From Alitta virens (Eukaryota; Annelida; Polychaeta; Phyllodocida; Nereididae), in contig OW028576.1 in NCBI GenBank assembly GCA_932294295.1, forward strand, positions 45,300,247 to 45,364,246: a stretch of 64,000 nt of DNA. The letters are read 5' to 3'. Position numbers and translations under genes: made by a program. Below the pieces are notes generated by a model. It did not search any database and was not told the origin of the DNA. It was given only the letters and a program-made list of their open reading frames with translations. Positions 11,838 to 20,745 of the stretch are shown one piece after another (the stretch's first letter is position 1; each line of letters starts with the position of its first letter).

Positions 11838-12027
11838 TGTACTGTCTTCATTACCAGTTTATTTTCACAGAATTTTGATATATTTGATACAGCAGCTCTC
11901 GAAGAGAGTAAGAAAACCATGCGAGAATACAGGAACCGGAAATACAGAACTTTTTCTACAACACAAAATATTAGGCCTATGAAAATGAGAACAAGTGTTG
12001 CAACGCCACCATTTCGGCGCCAACACA
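11838..12027 (-). repeat. BEL/Pao 5' LTR
   Basis: 190 bp; begins TGTGTTGGCGCCGAAATGG in element sense, expected to carry promoter and polyadenylation signals. It is followed by the target duplication GTGTA at 12028-12032. One substitution separates it from the 3' LTR. Confidence 0.95.
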
Positions 12028-12080
12028 GTGTATACATGTTGCTGTTTCATGCATGGCCTAGAACTAAGAATTATAACCAC

Positions 12081-12148
12081 AACGTTAAAATAACCTCCAA
12101 ACCTCAACGTTAAAATAACCTCCAAACCTCAACGTTAAAATAACCTCC
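12081..12148. repeat. 25-bp tandem repeat, 2.7 copies
   Basis: The unit AACGTTAAAATAACCTCC followed by AAACCTC is repeated at 12081-12105 and 12106-12130, with a partial copy to 12148. It lies in the right end of the TIR element, mirroring the AACGTT motifs at its left end. Confidence 0.8.
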
Positions 12149-12257
12149 ATGAAATAACGTTATAAAAACTTTCATTCTACGTGTGCTATCAACGTTATTT
12201 AAAGGTTATGGTAAAACCTTGTTTCAACGTTGAAATAATGTTGGTGTGCTTGCTGGG

Positions 12258-12361
12258 GATGTTCCTAGTGTGGATTTGCCTGTGTCGTCGGTTGTTGCTG
12301 TGCCTGAAGTAGTTCATCCAGCGGTTGCTCCAGTTGTGGTGCCTGCATCCCAAGTGGTACC
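12258..12361 (+). pseudogene. Gypsy-1 pol C-terminal fragment between two insertions
   Basis: About 34 codons rich in V, P and A, in frame with Gypsy-1 codons before 2855 and after 17418. It is bounded on the left by the TIR element's GA duplication and on the right by the Gypsy-2 target GTACC (12357-12361). Confidence 0.8.
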
Positions 12362-12505
12362 TGTTGTATAGTCCGCTTAACGGTACGGATCCGATTATCA
12401 CGATCCGCATTTTACCAACTTAATGTATGCAGTTGTTTCTAAAATAAACATGTCTGAACTAAATCCACGCTCGTGTCTTCATGTCATCAACTCGGACATA
12501 TAACA
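12362..12505 (+). repeat. Gypsy-2 5' LTR
   Basis: 144 bp from TGTTGTATAGTCCGCTTAA to CGGACATATAACA. It lacks the 17 bp (CGCGCACGCGCACTGAG) present in the 3' LTR; the junction GCAG|TTG has AG at both deletion edges. Confidence 0.95.
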
Positions 12506-12523
12506 TGGTGGCAGCCGGAAAGG
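12506..12523 (+). other. Gypsy-2 primer-binding site
   Basis: TGGTGGCAGCCGGAAAGG directly abuts the LTR end. TGG pairs with the CCA end of a tRNA; the tRNA identity was not determined. Confidence 0.7.
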
Positions 12524-12556
12524 AACCCCTAAACATGCAGAAAAACGTGCGGGAAG

Positions 12557-12640
12557 ATGTCCGCCACGAACGGGGATGGTTCTGAAGGCCCAGAAACCGA
12601 CCAGAACAAGCGAAAATCGATCCAGACAGCGACCGCATAG
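12557..12640 (+). other. Upstream ORF in Gypsy-2 leader
   Basis: A 27-codon frame (MSATNGDGSEGPETDQNKRK...) in the 300-bp leader before the gag start. It may be a short regulatory uORF or the remnant of an earlier gag N-terminus ended by the TAG at 12638. A second small frame overlaps at 12576-12764. Confidence 0.35.
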
Positions 12641-12802
12641 CGAGCCTTCCAGCACGTGTTCGCCCAGCTTGGATCCCAGCGTTTTCGCGCCATACGGTCT
12701 AGACAGCCCAGACAGCCCAGAATTTGAAGAAAATCGCCTAAAAAACTCAAGAAAACGCCAATGAAACTCCCGAATTAGATCGCATTCCTAACAAAGAGAA
12801 CT

Positions 12803-15800
12803 ATGGCAAATGGTACTTCGGTAAGTTTGCCAATGTTAAATTGGGACAGCTCCGATCAAGTTGATGCATTCGGCGAGTGGTTTGATTTCTTGAAAAGTTA
12901 TTTTGTGTTTCATGAGGTGGCCGATGAAAAGAAATGGCATTATATACTGCTTTCATCAGGTCCACGAGGCCATGATTTATGGAAAACTTGGGCCCTGACA
13001 GATGAACAAAAAAATGTACCATATACGGTATTTAAGAAATTTCAAGACCACATGATTGGTACCGTGAACAAATGGGTCATGAGGCTGGAGCTCTCGGGCA
13101 TGGCACAGAAAGAAAGTGAGACAGCTGAAGATTTCATTTGTAGAGTCAAGGCTAAAGCGAACGGTTGCAAATTTTTGAGTAATGAAAACAAAGAGGAGCA
13201 GATCACGTTTCAACTCCTTAAAGGCACTCGCTGGCCTGAGGAGCGGAAAAACCTAATCAAGAAAGGAAATGACTTGTCTTTGGATGACACAGTTAAGTCC
13301 ATCACAAGTTATCAGGCAACTATAGACAACACAAAGAGTTTTTCAAGTCCGAAAGATGCGAATATCAGCGCAATTAAAACTCAACATCGCGGACGGAGAT
13401 TCACATGCAAGTTCTGCGGAGAAGAACATCCACCGCGAAAGTGTCCTGCGTACGGGACCACATGCACAGCATGCGGCCGTCCGAACCATGCAGCTAAGGT
13501 GTGTCGCACAAAGACTAACCGAGACGGAGACTCGAAAGGACGTTCGAAATCAAGACGGAGGTCAAAATCTCGAGGACCCAACGGACAGCACAAAGACAAC
13601 AAACAAGTCAACCATGTCACAACAGATGAAGTACTCGATTGTGGTGCACTCACTGTACAAATTGACAATGTGAATAGTCGACAGTCAATTATGGCTAAAC
13701 TGAATGTAAAGCCACCAGACATTGTAAAACATGTTACTTTGACTGTAAAGGCTGATACAGGGGCAAACGGCAATATATTGCCGTTGAGGTGTCTTAAACA
13801 GATGTATCCAGAGTATGAAACCCGCTGTAATCAATTGAAACCATGTATTGTGACTCTTACAGCAGTAAATGGCACAAATATTGATCAGTTTGGGTACATT
13901 GACTTCCCAGTCCAATTTGAGAAATCTAAATTCATGAGTGCCAGGTTCTATGTATGTGACACAGATGGGCCAGCCATCCTATCTTGTGACTTGTGTGAAA
14001 AACTTGAAATTGTCAAAGTGTCTGACAGTAAAAACATCTCCATTGTAAACGGTGCACAAAATGATGTTAACAAGTGTAAACGTGCACAAAATTATGCAAA
14101 ATGTGTTAACAATGATGCAAAATGTGTGAACAATGATGCAAAGCGTGTGAACAATGACGTCATGCTTAGAAGTACTGATGATTTGAAGAAATGTTACCCT
14201 GAATGTTTTGAAGGCATTGGCAAATTTCCTGTGAAATATAAGATTGAGCTTAAGGATGATGCAATACCTGTTGTCACACCCCCAAGGAAATTCCCAATTC
14301 AGCTTAAGCAGGAAATATGTCAGAAATTGAGTGAAATGGAGAAATTGGGTGTAATTGCCAAGTGTCCAGATGATATGCCATGTGATTGGGTCAACTCACT
14401 AGCTTTTTCCAGAAAGGCATCAGGTGATTTAAGAATCTGTCTAGATCCCAGAAACCTTAACAAGGCCATTAAGCGTACATATCACAAGATACCGACACTT
14501 GAGGAAATTAGCCATAAATTCACAGGCTCAAGGGTATTTTCAAAATTAGATGCCAAACATGGCTACTGGTCTGTAGTTTTAGACACTGAGAGCAGTGAAT
14601 TGTGCACTTTTAGCAGTCCTGCCGGAAAGTACAAATTCTGTAGGTTGCCTTTTGGCCTATGTGTCTCCCAAGATATCTTTCAGAAATTAATGGATGACAT
14701 ATTGTGCAAAGCAGGAAATGGTGTGGTAGGAATAGCTGATGATGTTGTGGTGCACGGTGCTACCGAGAAAGAGCACAACGAGGCACTACACAGACTAATG
14801 AGAGCTGCTCAAGAATACGGCTTAGTGTTCAGGTTTGAAAAGTGCGAAATACTCAAAAGCTCTGTAGAGTTCTATGGTTTAATCTGGTCTGCCGACGGCA
14901 TGCATCCAGATGGTAAGAAATGTGATGACATTCGCAGTCGCCCACCACCTAGAAACAAAACTGAGTTACAAAGTTTCATAGGATTAATTCAGTACCTAGG
15001 TCCATTTATTCCCCACCTGTCCTCAAAGACTAGCACACTTAGACAATTGTTAAAGAGTGATGTTGAATGGCATTGGGAAGCCGAACATGAACAAGCTTTT
15101 CAGTTAATCAAGGACACTGTTAGTGAGGATATGCGACTACGTTATTTTGATCCAAATATGCCCACGGAAATTGAAGTTGACGCATCCTTATTAGGATTAG
15201 GGGCAGCACTGGTACAGAACGGAAAACCTGTTGCATTTGCATCAAAAGCACTCACTCCGGCAGAGTCCAATTATGCCAACATTGAAAGAGAATTATTGGC
15301 AGTTGTTTTTGCCCTGGAGAAATTCCACACTTACATATTTGGCAAACCCGTAGTGGTATTCAGTGATCATAAGCCACTTGAGAATATTGTTCTGAAACCA
15401 CTCAGTTCAACCCCTCCAAGGTTACAAAGAATGCTGTTACGCATACAACCATATAATATTACATTGACTTATAGGCCAGGAAAAGAGATGGTCTATGCAG
15501 ACTACCTATCTAGAGTTAAGCCAACCCAAGGTTCAGCTGTTAAGCTAGAACAAGCTATTCACACTGTCCAAATATCTGCTGGACAATTAGAGAAGTTGAG
15601 ATTAGCAAGCCAACAAGATGAGGAGCTATTGCTCTTAAAGGACCAAGTAATCATTGGATGGCCTGATCAAGTTAAACTTGCTCCCAAATTGCTTCGACCC
15701 TTCTGGTCTCTAAGAGATTACATTAGTATAGAAAATGGTCTCTTGTTTGCTGGTCAACGCATGATCATTCCCACCAGATACAGGAAAGAGTATCTCGAGA

Positions 15801-16900
15801 GGGTACATTCAGGTCATCAAGGGATAACAAAGTCACAATTGCGGGCCAAGGATAGCATTTACTGGCCCAATCTGATGTCTGCAATTGAGCAAATTGTTTC
15901 AGATTGTGAAGTTTGTCAAAGAAATGCCAAAAGCAACAAACGTGAACCAATGTTAGGACATGACGTACCAACCCATCCTTGGGAAATCTTGTCCAGTGAC
16001 TTATTTGAGCTAGATGGACATCATTATGTCATAATGATTGACCACTTTAGCAAAATGCCATTTGCTAGATACTTGAAGTCTACTTGTAGTAGCGAGGTGA
16101 TAAAATTTTGCAAGGACCTGTTCGCAGCCCATGGTATTCCAAAAAGACTGTACTCAGACAATGGCCCACAATACAGCTCATCCTCATTTCGCAACTTCGC
16201 GATGACATGGGAATTTGAACACATCACCAGCAGCCCCCACTATCCCCAAAGTAATGGAATGGCGGAGAAGTATGTAGGTGTAGTGAAAGATACACTTTTG
16301 AAGGCCAAGCAGTCAGGTGTAGACCCTCAGATGGCACTCCTGTGTCTTCGTAGCACCCCCAAAGACAACAGAACACCGAGTCCTGCAGAGCTGTTGTATG
16401 GTAGAAAAATCAGATCAAACCTCCCAGTCAAACAAGAACTTAGCTTACATAGGATCAATGAACATGAGTCTCTGATGAGTAAGCAGAAAACTGCTGAAGA
16501 GTACTACAATAGAGGTACTGGTCCAGAACTCAGTGAGCTCAGACCAAATGATAAGGTATTCGTGCAAGACCCAAATGACAAGAAATGGAGCCCTGGAACA
16601 GTTAGGAGTAAAAGCCCTGAGCCCCGTTCCTATGTAGTGACTTTACCTAGTGGTACAGTAGTTAGGAGAAATCGCAGATTTCTAAGAGAAAGACCAGCAT
16701 CTGAGCTTGCTCAGAATAGTGAGACAGTGCAGAATGCACCTGAGATTCCCAATACAGATAAAGCTCAGAGTAGTGGTAAAGTTAAGAAGAAGGTTAGATT
16801 TGAGAACGCTCCATGCGAGCAAACAATGGATAATACTATTGAGTCACGACACTCAAATAGAATAACTAATAAGCCAAACAGGCTAATTGAAGAATGTTAA
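12803..16900 (+). CDS. Gypsy-2 gag-pol polyprotein, 1365 aa, uninterrupted
   Basis: Single frame from ATG 12803 to TAA 16898-16900. Gag occupies residues 1-195. Two zinc knuckles follow (CKFCGEEHPPRKC, 202-214; CTACGRPNHAAKVC, 221-234), then an R/S/K-rich stretch. The protease motif is ADTGANG (317-323). A linker holds three AKxVNND heptads (432-452). RT spans about 480-700 with LPFGLCVSQ and the catalytic IADD (644-647), where many relatives have YxDD. RNase H is about 790-900 (EVDAS, FSDHK). Integrase has HHCC (H1002, H1005, C1035, C1038) and a D1066, D1119, E1155 triad with 35 residues between the last two. The C-terminus is basic. Gag and pol share one frame, so no frameshift is needed. 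All catalytic residues I could check are present; activity is inferred, not shown. Confidence 0.95.
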   Translation: MANGTSVSLPMLNWDSSDQVDAFGEWFDFLKSYFVFHEVADEKKWHYILLSSGPRGHDLWKTWALTDEQKNVPYTVFKKFQDHMIGTVNKWVMRLELSGMAQKESETAEDFICRVKAKANGCKFLSNENKEEQITFQLLKGTRWPEERKNLIKKGNDLSLDDTVKSITSYQATIDNTKSFSSPKDANISAIKTQHRGRRFTCKFCGEEHPPRKCPAYGTTCTACGRPNHAAKVCRTKTNRDGDSKGRSKSRRRSKSRGPNGQHKDNKQVNHVTTDEVLDCGALTVQIDNVNSRQSIMAKLNVKPPDIVKHVTLTVKADTGANGNILPLRCLKQMYPEYETRCNQLKPCIVTLTAVNGTNIDQFGYIDFPVQFEKSKFMSARFYVCDTDGPAILSCDLCEKLEIVKVSDSKNISIVNGAQNDVNKCKRAQNYAKCVNNDAKCVNNDAKRVNNDVMLRSTDDLKKCYPECFEGIGKFPVKYKIELKDDAIPVVTPPRKFPIQLKQEICQKLSEMEKLGVIAKCPDDMPCDWVNSLAFSRKASGDLRICLDPRNLNKAIKRTYHKIPTLEEISHKFTGSRVFSKLDAKHGYWSVVLDTESSELCTFSSPAGKYKFCRLPFGLCVSQDIFQKLMDDILCKAGNGVVGIADDVVVHGATEKEHNEALHRLMRAAQEYGLVFRFEKCEILKSSVEFYGLIWSADGMHPDGKKCDDIRSRPPPRNKTELQSFIGLIQYLGPFIPHLSSKTSTLRQLLKSDVEWHWEAEHEQAFQLIKDTVSEDMRLRYFDPNMPTEIEVDASLLGLGAALVQNGKPVAFASKALTPAESNYANIERELLAVVFALEKFHTYIFGKPVVVFSDHKPLENIVLKPLSSTPPRLQRMLLRIQPYNITLTYRPGKEMVYADYLSRVKPTQGSAVKLEQAIHTVQISAGQLEKLRLASQQDEELLLLKDQVIIGWPDQVKLAPKLLRPFWSLRDYISIENGLLFAGQRMIIPTRYRKEYLERVHSGHQGITKSQLRAKDSIYWPNLMSAIEQIVSDCEVCQRNAKSNKREPMLGHDVPTHPWEILSSDLFELDGHHYVIMIDHFSKMPFARYLKSTCSSEVIKFCKDLFAAHGIPKRLYSDNGPQYSSSSFRNFAMTWEFEHITSSPHYPQSNGMAEKYVGVVKDTLLKAKQSGVDPQMALLCLRSTPKDNRTPSPAELLYGRKIRSNLPVKQELSLHRINEHESLMSKQKTAEEYYNRGTGPELSELRPNDKVFVQDPNDKKWSPGTVRSKSPEPRSYVVTLPSGTVVRRNRRFLRERPASELAQNSETVQNAPEIPNTDKAQSSGKVKKKVRFENAPCEQTMDNTIESRHSNRITNKPNRLIEEC
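14092..14160 (+). repeat. 21-bp in-frame repeat inside Gypsy-2 linker
   Basis: Three tandem 21-bp units encode AKCVNND, AKCVNND and AKRVNND between protease and RT. Being a multiple of three, expansions keep the frame. Confidence 0.85.
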
Positions 16901-17238
16901 GAAAGTTGTGTTTAGCCAAGCTTAGTAGCTTGTTGCAGTTGATTGTAATCAAAGTAGTTGATTCACATGTTCACAAAATGTGTTAAGGTGAACATTCTGT
17001 TGGTGTTAACAGTTCTTGTTTGTAAATGACATGTAAACTGTGTTCGGAATGCTTTTGTGACAATTAATAACATCACATCCCATGTAATTAACATTTAATG
17101 TGAAAAGACAATTAATGTGAAAAGACACTTCATCAACTTTATTACAGATCAACATACAAGTGACAAAAGACACTCAAATACATTACGATGGCAGTTATTG
17201 ATTATGAAACTTGTCATGGACAACTATGCTTTTCTAAT

Positions 17239-17251
17239 GAAGAAAGAGGGA
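17239..17251 (+). promoter_or_regulatory. Gypsy-2 polypurine tract
   Basis: GAAGAAAGAGGGA immediately precedes the 3' LTR. Confidence 0.85.
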
Positions 17252-17412
17252 TGTTGTATAGTCCACTTAACGGTACGGATCCGATTATCACGATCCGCAT
17301 TTTACCAACTTAATGTATGCAGCGCGCACGCGCACTGAGTTGTTTCTAAAATAAACATGTCTGAACTAAATCCACGCTCGTGTCTTCATGTCATCAACTC
17401 GGACATATAACA
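17252..17412 (+). repeat. Gypsy-2 3' LTR
   Basis: 161 bp from TGTTGTATAGTCCACTTAA to CATATAACA. It contains an extra 17-bp alternating purine/pyrimidine-rich segment (CGCGCACGCGCACTGAG) and one G/A difference from the 5' LTR. GTACC follows. Confidence 0.95.
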
Positions 17413-17417
17413 GTACC

Positions 17418-17511
17418 TGAAAATAGCAGAGTGACGGAAAGCAGTGTTGCATCATCTGGTCCAAGGTGTTCTATTCGCGTACGGAAGCCTCCAGAAAGAC
17501 TAGATTGGTAA
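17418..17511 (+). pseudogene. Gypsy-1 pol C-terminus and stop
   Basis: About 31 codons ending in SIRVRKPPERLDW and TAA (17509-17511), a typical end of Gypsy pol proteins. It is in frame with 12258-12361 once Gypsy-2 and one GTACC are removed. Confidence 0.82.
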
Positions 17512-17687
17512 ATGTGAATTTAATTTTTAGTTGTCGTTTATTGATAGTGTCTGTGTGAGAAACTGTGTATCCATGTATTAATAACAGTATTCTGCGTAAA
17601 AATTCCTGCGTAAAATTACCTGTATGGAAACTGTGTGTGAATACTTCCTGTGTGGAAACTTACTTCCTGTGTGGATACGTCCTGTGT

Positions 17688-18657
17688 TAGCCAGAACCGA
17701 CCTACATTGCATAAGATGCGATGTAGGGTCGGAACGTCTGTTATAGGAATTCTTGGACGACACATTTTTCTCAATAAACACGTCAGCATACCTTATTTCG
17801 TCGTTATGTACAGGAGTACTATGTGTACTACTTGCACGCAGATTTTACTGAAAAAGCCACTGAAAACATCCTTTTTAAGAGCATTTCCAAATTCACGTTC
17901 GCTTCGTTCATGCTTTCACCGGTAGCAGGTCGATTCGTCACTGCCCGATTCAACCCAATGAAAACTGGTCCGTTCGTCACCCGAAATTGGTCGATTTGTC
18001 ACCCGAAATAGGTTGATTCGGCCGGTAGAGTGTATCGTCACTGCTACTATATAAAATATGTTAACTACGGGTGAAAAACCGACCTTTTTTGAGTGATGAA
18101 CCATCCAGTTTTCACGGGGATGAATCGTGCAGTGACGAATCGACCATGTTATTGCGGTCTAGTTCCACTAAAACTAACTAGAGGGCTCTGGCGACATCAC
18201 AGCACCACCCAGATGCAATGGTGCAGATAAATATCTAATATTTTAGCTTCATTAGACCCATAGAACAGTGGAATCATGTGGAAATGGTTTATCAACTTAT
18301 TTTAATTGTGAAATTGAGAAAGCTACGGACTTGCCAGCGCTATGCTGTGTGTCACTAGGGGCGTTAAAACGTTGCCGGCGCCCTCTTGTGAGTTTCGGCA
18401 GAACTAGGCGGCCATGTTTCTCATAATTCTGTTGTGAAATGTAGTTAAAAAAATAGTACAGAAAACAATAAGAATGGAAGAAATAAACCGTATCTGAGCG
18501 TGATACAATAGAAAAAAGGTATGTCTAACCCTAGAGCAGGTGTACTTTGTGTGGCAAATGTTTATTAAAAGGCTAGTTCCCACGCAAGCCAAAAATTCAA
18601 TATTTTTTCATGCAGGACCTTGTAACCCTGTCCTGTGTACAGGGGACTTGTAGCTAG
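17688..18657 (+). mobile_element. Hairpin-ended repeat element, copy A
   Basis: It shares its first 230 or so bp and last 280 or so bp with copy B at 18682-19447; the centres differ. The 5' end has a near-perfect hairpin (17697-17732: CCGACCTACATTGCAT with its complement). The 3' end has a stem-loop CCCTGTCCTGTGTACAGGG (18626-18644) followed by ACTTGTAGCTAG. Stem-loop plus a CTAG-like end with a T following resembles Helitron/Helentron termini, but no autonomous partner is visible and this is tentative. It carries a nested MITE at 17928. Confidence 0.5.
17928..18145. mobile_element. MITE with ~55-bp inverted ends
   Basis: A 218-bp segment that starts GGTCGATTCGTCACTG and ends with its reverse complement. 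Similarity continues inward through GAAAACTGG for about 55 bp. No coding capacity. The target duplication is not clear. It is absent from copy B. Confidence 0.6.
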
Positions 18658-18681
18658 TCCTGTGTGGACCTGCCTGTGTGG

Positions 18682-19447
18682 TAGCCAGAACCGACCTACA
18701 TTGCATTAGATGCGATGTAGGGTCGGAACGCGTTGTATGGGAATTCTTTGATGTTGACATTTACGACACATATTTTTCCATAAACATGTCAGCATACCTT
18801 ATTTCGTCGTGATGCACAGGAGTACGACTCTGTTAACTATCAACTTGTATTCATATTTCACTGAAAAAGCCAGTGGAATTATCCTTTTCAAGAGCGTTTT
18901 CAAATTCACGTTTGCTAGTTCATGCTTTTTGTGGTAAATATACACAAGAGGGCGCATCAGTGCGATTCGGTGCTGATAGCTCTTTATACAGACTGCTTTT
19001 CGTCCACTCGGAATCTGACAGTAGAATGCCCAAGAAGTACATCAACAAGCACCAAAAACTCTGTTAATAATTCACTAAACTTTCGCCATTGCAACGCCCC
19101 CAGCAGTCACAGAAATGAGGACTGGTCAGCACTATTCTGTATGCCACTAGGGGCGTTGAAACGTTGCCAGAGTCCTCTTGTGAGTTTTTTGGAACTAGGC
19201 GGCCATGCTTCAAGCTTTGTTTACCGAAATGTGAATTCGAAAATGGCACAGAAATCGATTAATATTGGAAGAAATCAACCATATCTGAGCGCGACACAAT
19301 ATAAAAAAGGTATGTCTAACCCTACAGCAGGTGTGTGTTGTGTGACAAACGTTTACTAAAAGGCTATTTCCCACTCAAGCCAAAAAGTCAATAATTTTTC
19401 ATCCAGGACCTTGTAACCCTGTCCTGTGGACAGGGGACTTGTAGCTA
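18682..19447 (+). mobile_element. Hairpin-ended repeat element, copy B
   Basis: Same terminal hairpins as copy A (5' at 18691-18726; 3' CCCTGTCCTGTGGACAGGG at 19417-19435 with a perfect 8-bp stem). Both copies are bordered by CCTGTGTGG-type sequence, so B may be a tandem duplicate or a second insertion in the same repeat-rich leader. The shared 3' part includes GGTATGTCTAACCCTA. Confidence 0.5.
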
Positions 19448-19984
19448 CCTGTGTGGGTAATTTCTGAGGATATTGACTCTCCTGTGTGGACAATTATTTT
19501 GTGTGGAGAATGGTTTGTAAACACTTTGATTTAGTGGGATAGTGTTGAGGTTAAATGTTTTCCTGAAGGCAACTTTGTTTCTCACTAAAGTAGATTTATT
19601 TGTTGTGATGTTATAGCATGAGAGTTTTTCTTTTTTTTGTACACTGTATGTCAACAGTAAAAAGGGTTCAGTTTATCAACTAAGTTCCGGGGTGTCGCAT
19701 TAGTTAAAACTGTATTAGCTGATGTAGTTCTTTATTCAGATCAGTAGTGCTAAATTGTTCAGTAAGTTATCAGTAGTGCTAAATTGTTCAGTAAGTTGTT
19801 AACTTTCCGAGATGTAGGTTGTTACTTTTAGAAGTCGATGTCCAGCTTATTTTCATGGTGTGTCTTACACACTTGTAGTCAAGTTTTACAGTCAAATTTG
19901 TAGAAGTTACTTTTATAGTTGTTTTGCGCTAACGGTGGAGGAATGCGGTGAATGTAGTTTGCTAGTGGCGACACCTGGGGGAGA
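19448..19984 (+). other. Probable Gypsy-1 3' untranslated region
   Basis: No gene. It contains a 28-bp direct duplication beginning ATCAGTAGTGCTAAATTGTT (19740-19797) and G/T-rich sequence. It ends in the purine-rich GGGGGAGA just before a possible LTR start. Confidence 0.4.
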
Positions 19985-20073
19985 TGTGTTTTGGCTTGTG
20001 TAACTCTGCGTTGTTGGAACTAGAAATAAAGCAGTCTTTCATCAGACTTGGATCTTATTGTGAGGTTACCACA
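19985..20073 (+). repeat. Candidate Gypsy-1 3' LTR (short)
   Basis: An 89-bp segment starts TGTGTTTTGG after GGGGGAGA, contains AATAAA and ends GGTTACCACA. Boundaries and composition fit a very short LTR. No 5' partner copy is in the window, so this is weak. Confidence 0.35.
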
Positions 20074-20572
20074 ATTCTAATGATACAAACACAGTAGACC
20101 ATTCATTTTGATAAACCATCTTCTTCAGAATAATCAGCAGATTGACCTCCAGTCAAACAATATAAATTAATAACAAAACATAACACAGAGTAATGCAGTA
20201 AATCTATAAATTGCATTAATATGAAGAAAACAAACGCCACTAACATTTAGGTATTCAAAGGGTTACCGGTTGATGTGTACTTAACAACACAATGATATCA
20301 TAACATAAAATTGTTAAGTGAATCTACAGCCATACAACACAAAATATATTTGACCGACTCCTATTCTATTGGATAGGTCTTTAATTACATTTGCATTATT
20401 AGGCCTTTTCATTTTCTTATTCACTATCATCTAAACTTAACATCATATATTGGATGAACCAACTTAAAATAAACAGCAACTCTTAGATTAACTGTTCATC
20501 GGTTAACAACGGCAGACACAACTGGTCTAAATGTTTCCTGTGAGTGCATGAACTGATGAAATGGCCTATATT
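20074..20572 (-). other. Region downstream of terminal exon, likely 3' UTR and flank
   Basis: AT-rich, no coding similarity. As the minus-strand terminal exon stops at 20573, the first few hundred bases here are probably its 3' UTR. No unambiguous AATAAA was located on the minus strand. Confidence 0.35.
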
Positions 20573-20745
20573 TCACCTTTGATACATCAGCCAAGTCCTA
20601 TACCCATGGTCTGTCCATTGTCCACCCATGCATTCTTTGCGATTACTTCTTCTGACCACGATGAACATTACCACGCCCAATATAATAACCACAAAAAGAA
20701 TCAAACCAATTAAAATTCCAATAATCTCCGCAACACCAACACCCC
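20573..20745 (-). CDS. Terminal exon with TM helix and tail (TM exon 5)
   Basis: Phase-1 terminal exon: acceptor TTTTTCTTGCAG, two split-codon bases, 56 codons and TGA. The translation starts GVGVAEIIGILIGLILFV and continues hydrophobic for about 25 residues, then a basic stop-transfer RRSNRKE and a tail ending WLMYQR. This is a single-pass type I membrane protein end. Exons at 21822, 22256 and 22482-24724 precede it on the same strand and in the same phase, so this unit is the most complete. Family not recognised. Confidence 0.7.

Larger units (their letters stand above)
5288..12027 (-). mobile_element. BEL/Pao LTR retrotransposon, complete but coding-defective
   Basis: A 6740-bp element on the minus strand. 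Its 190-bp LTRs (TGT...ACA) differ at one position only (5430 versus 11980), so insertion is recent. The target duplication is GTGTA (5283-5287 and 12028-12032). Order from the 5' LTR is: gag coiled-coil ORF, gag DUF1759-like/zinc knuckle/protease, RT, RNase H, integrase, 500 bp of 3' UTR, polypurine tract, 3' LTR. A canonical copy would have one polyprotein; here the frame changes at 11285, at a C12 run (9325-9336) and near 6590, and there is an in-frame stop at 8098-8100. I found no convincing primer-binding site directly after the 5' LTR. Confidence 0.93.
2856..12257. mobile_element. TIR-bounded insertion in Gypsy-1, with BEL/Pao nested inside
   Basis: The ends are inverted copies of CCCAGCAAGCACAC (2856-2869 and 12244-12257), flanked by GA on both sides (2854-2855, 12258-12259). 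Removing 2856-12257 plus one GA rejoins the Gypsy-1 frame exactly, which strongly supports these as the true boundaries of one insertion event. No transposase frame is visible inside, so the original element was probably non-autonomous. It holds repeated AACGTT-containing motifs near both ends, a 1.5-kb spacer between long inverted arms (3104-5072), and the later BEL element. The superfamily is not identified; a 2-bp duplication excludes families with 5-8 bp. Confidence 0.65.
12362..17412 (+). mobile_element. Ty3/Gypsy retrotransposon Gypsy-2, complete
   Basis: A 5051-bp element with TGT...ACA LTRs of 144 bp (5') and 161 bp (3'), target duplication GTACC (12357-12361 and 17413-17417), a primer-binding site directly after the 5' LTR, one long gag-pol frame and a polypurine tract directly before the 3' LTR. 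The LTRs differ by one substitution and a 17-bp segment. All hallmarks of a recent, possibly competent copy are present. It sits inside Gypsy-1. Confidence 0.95.
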
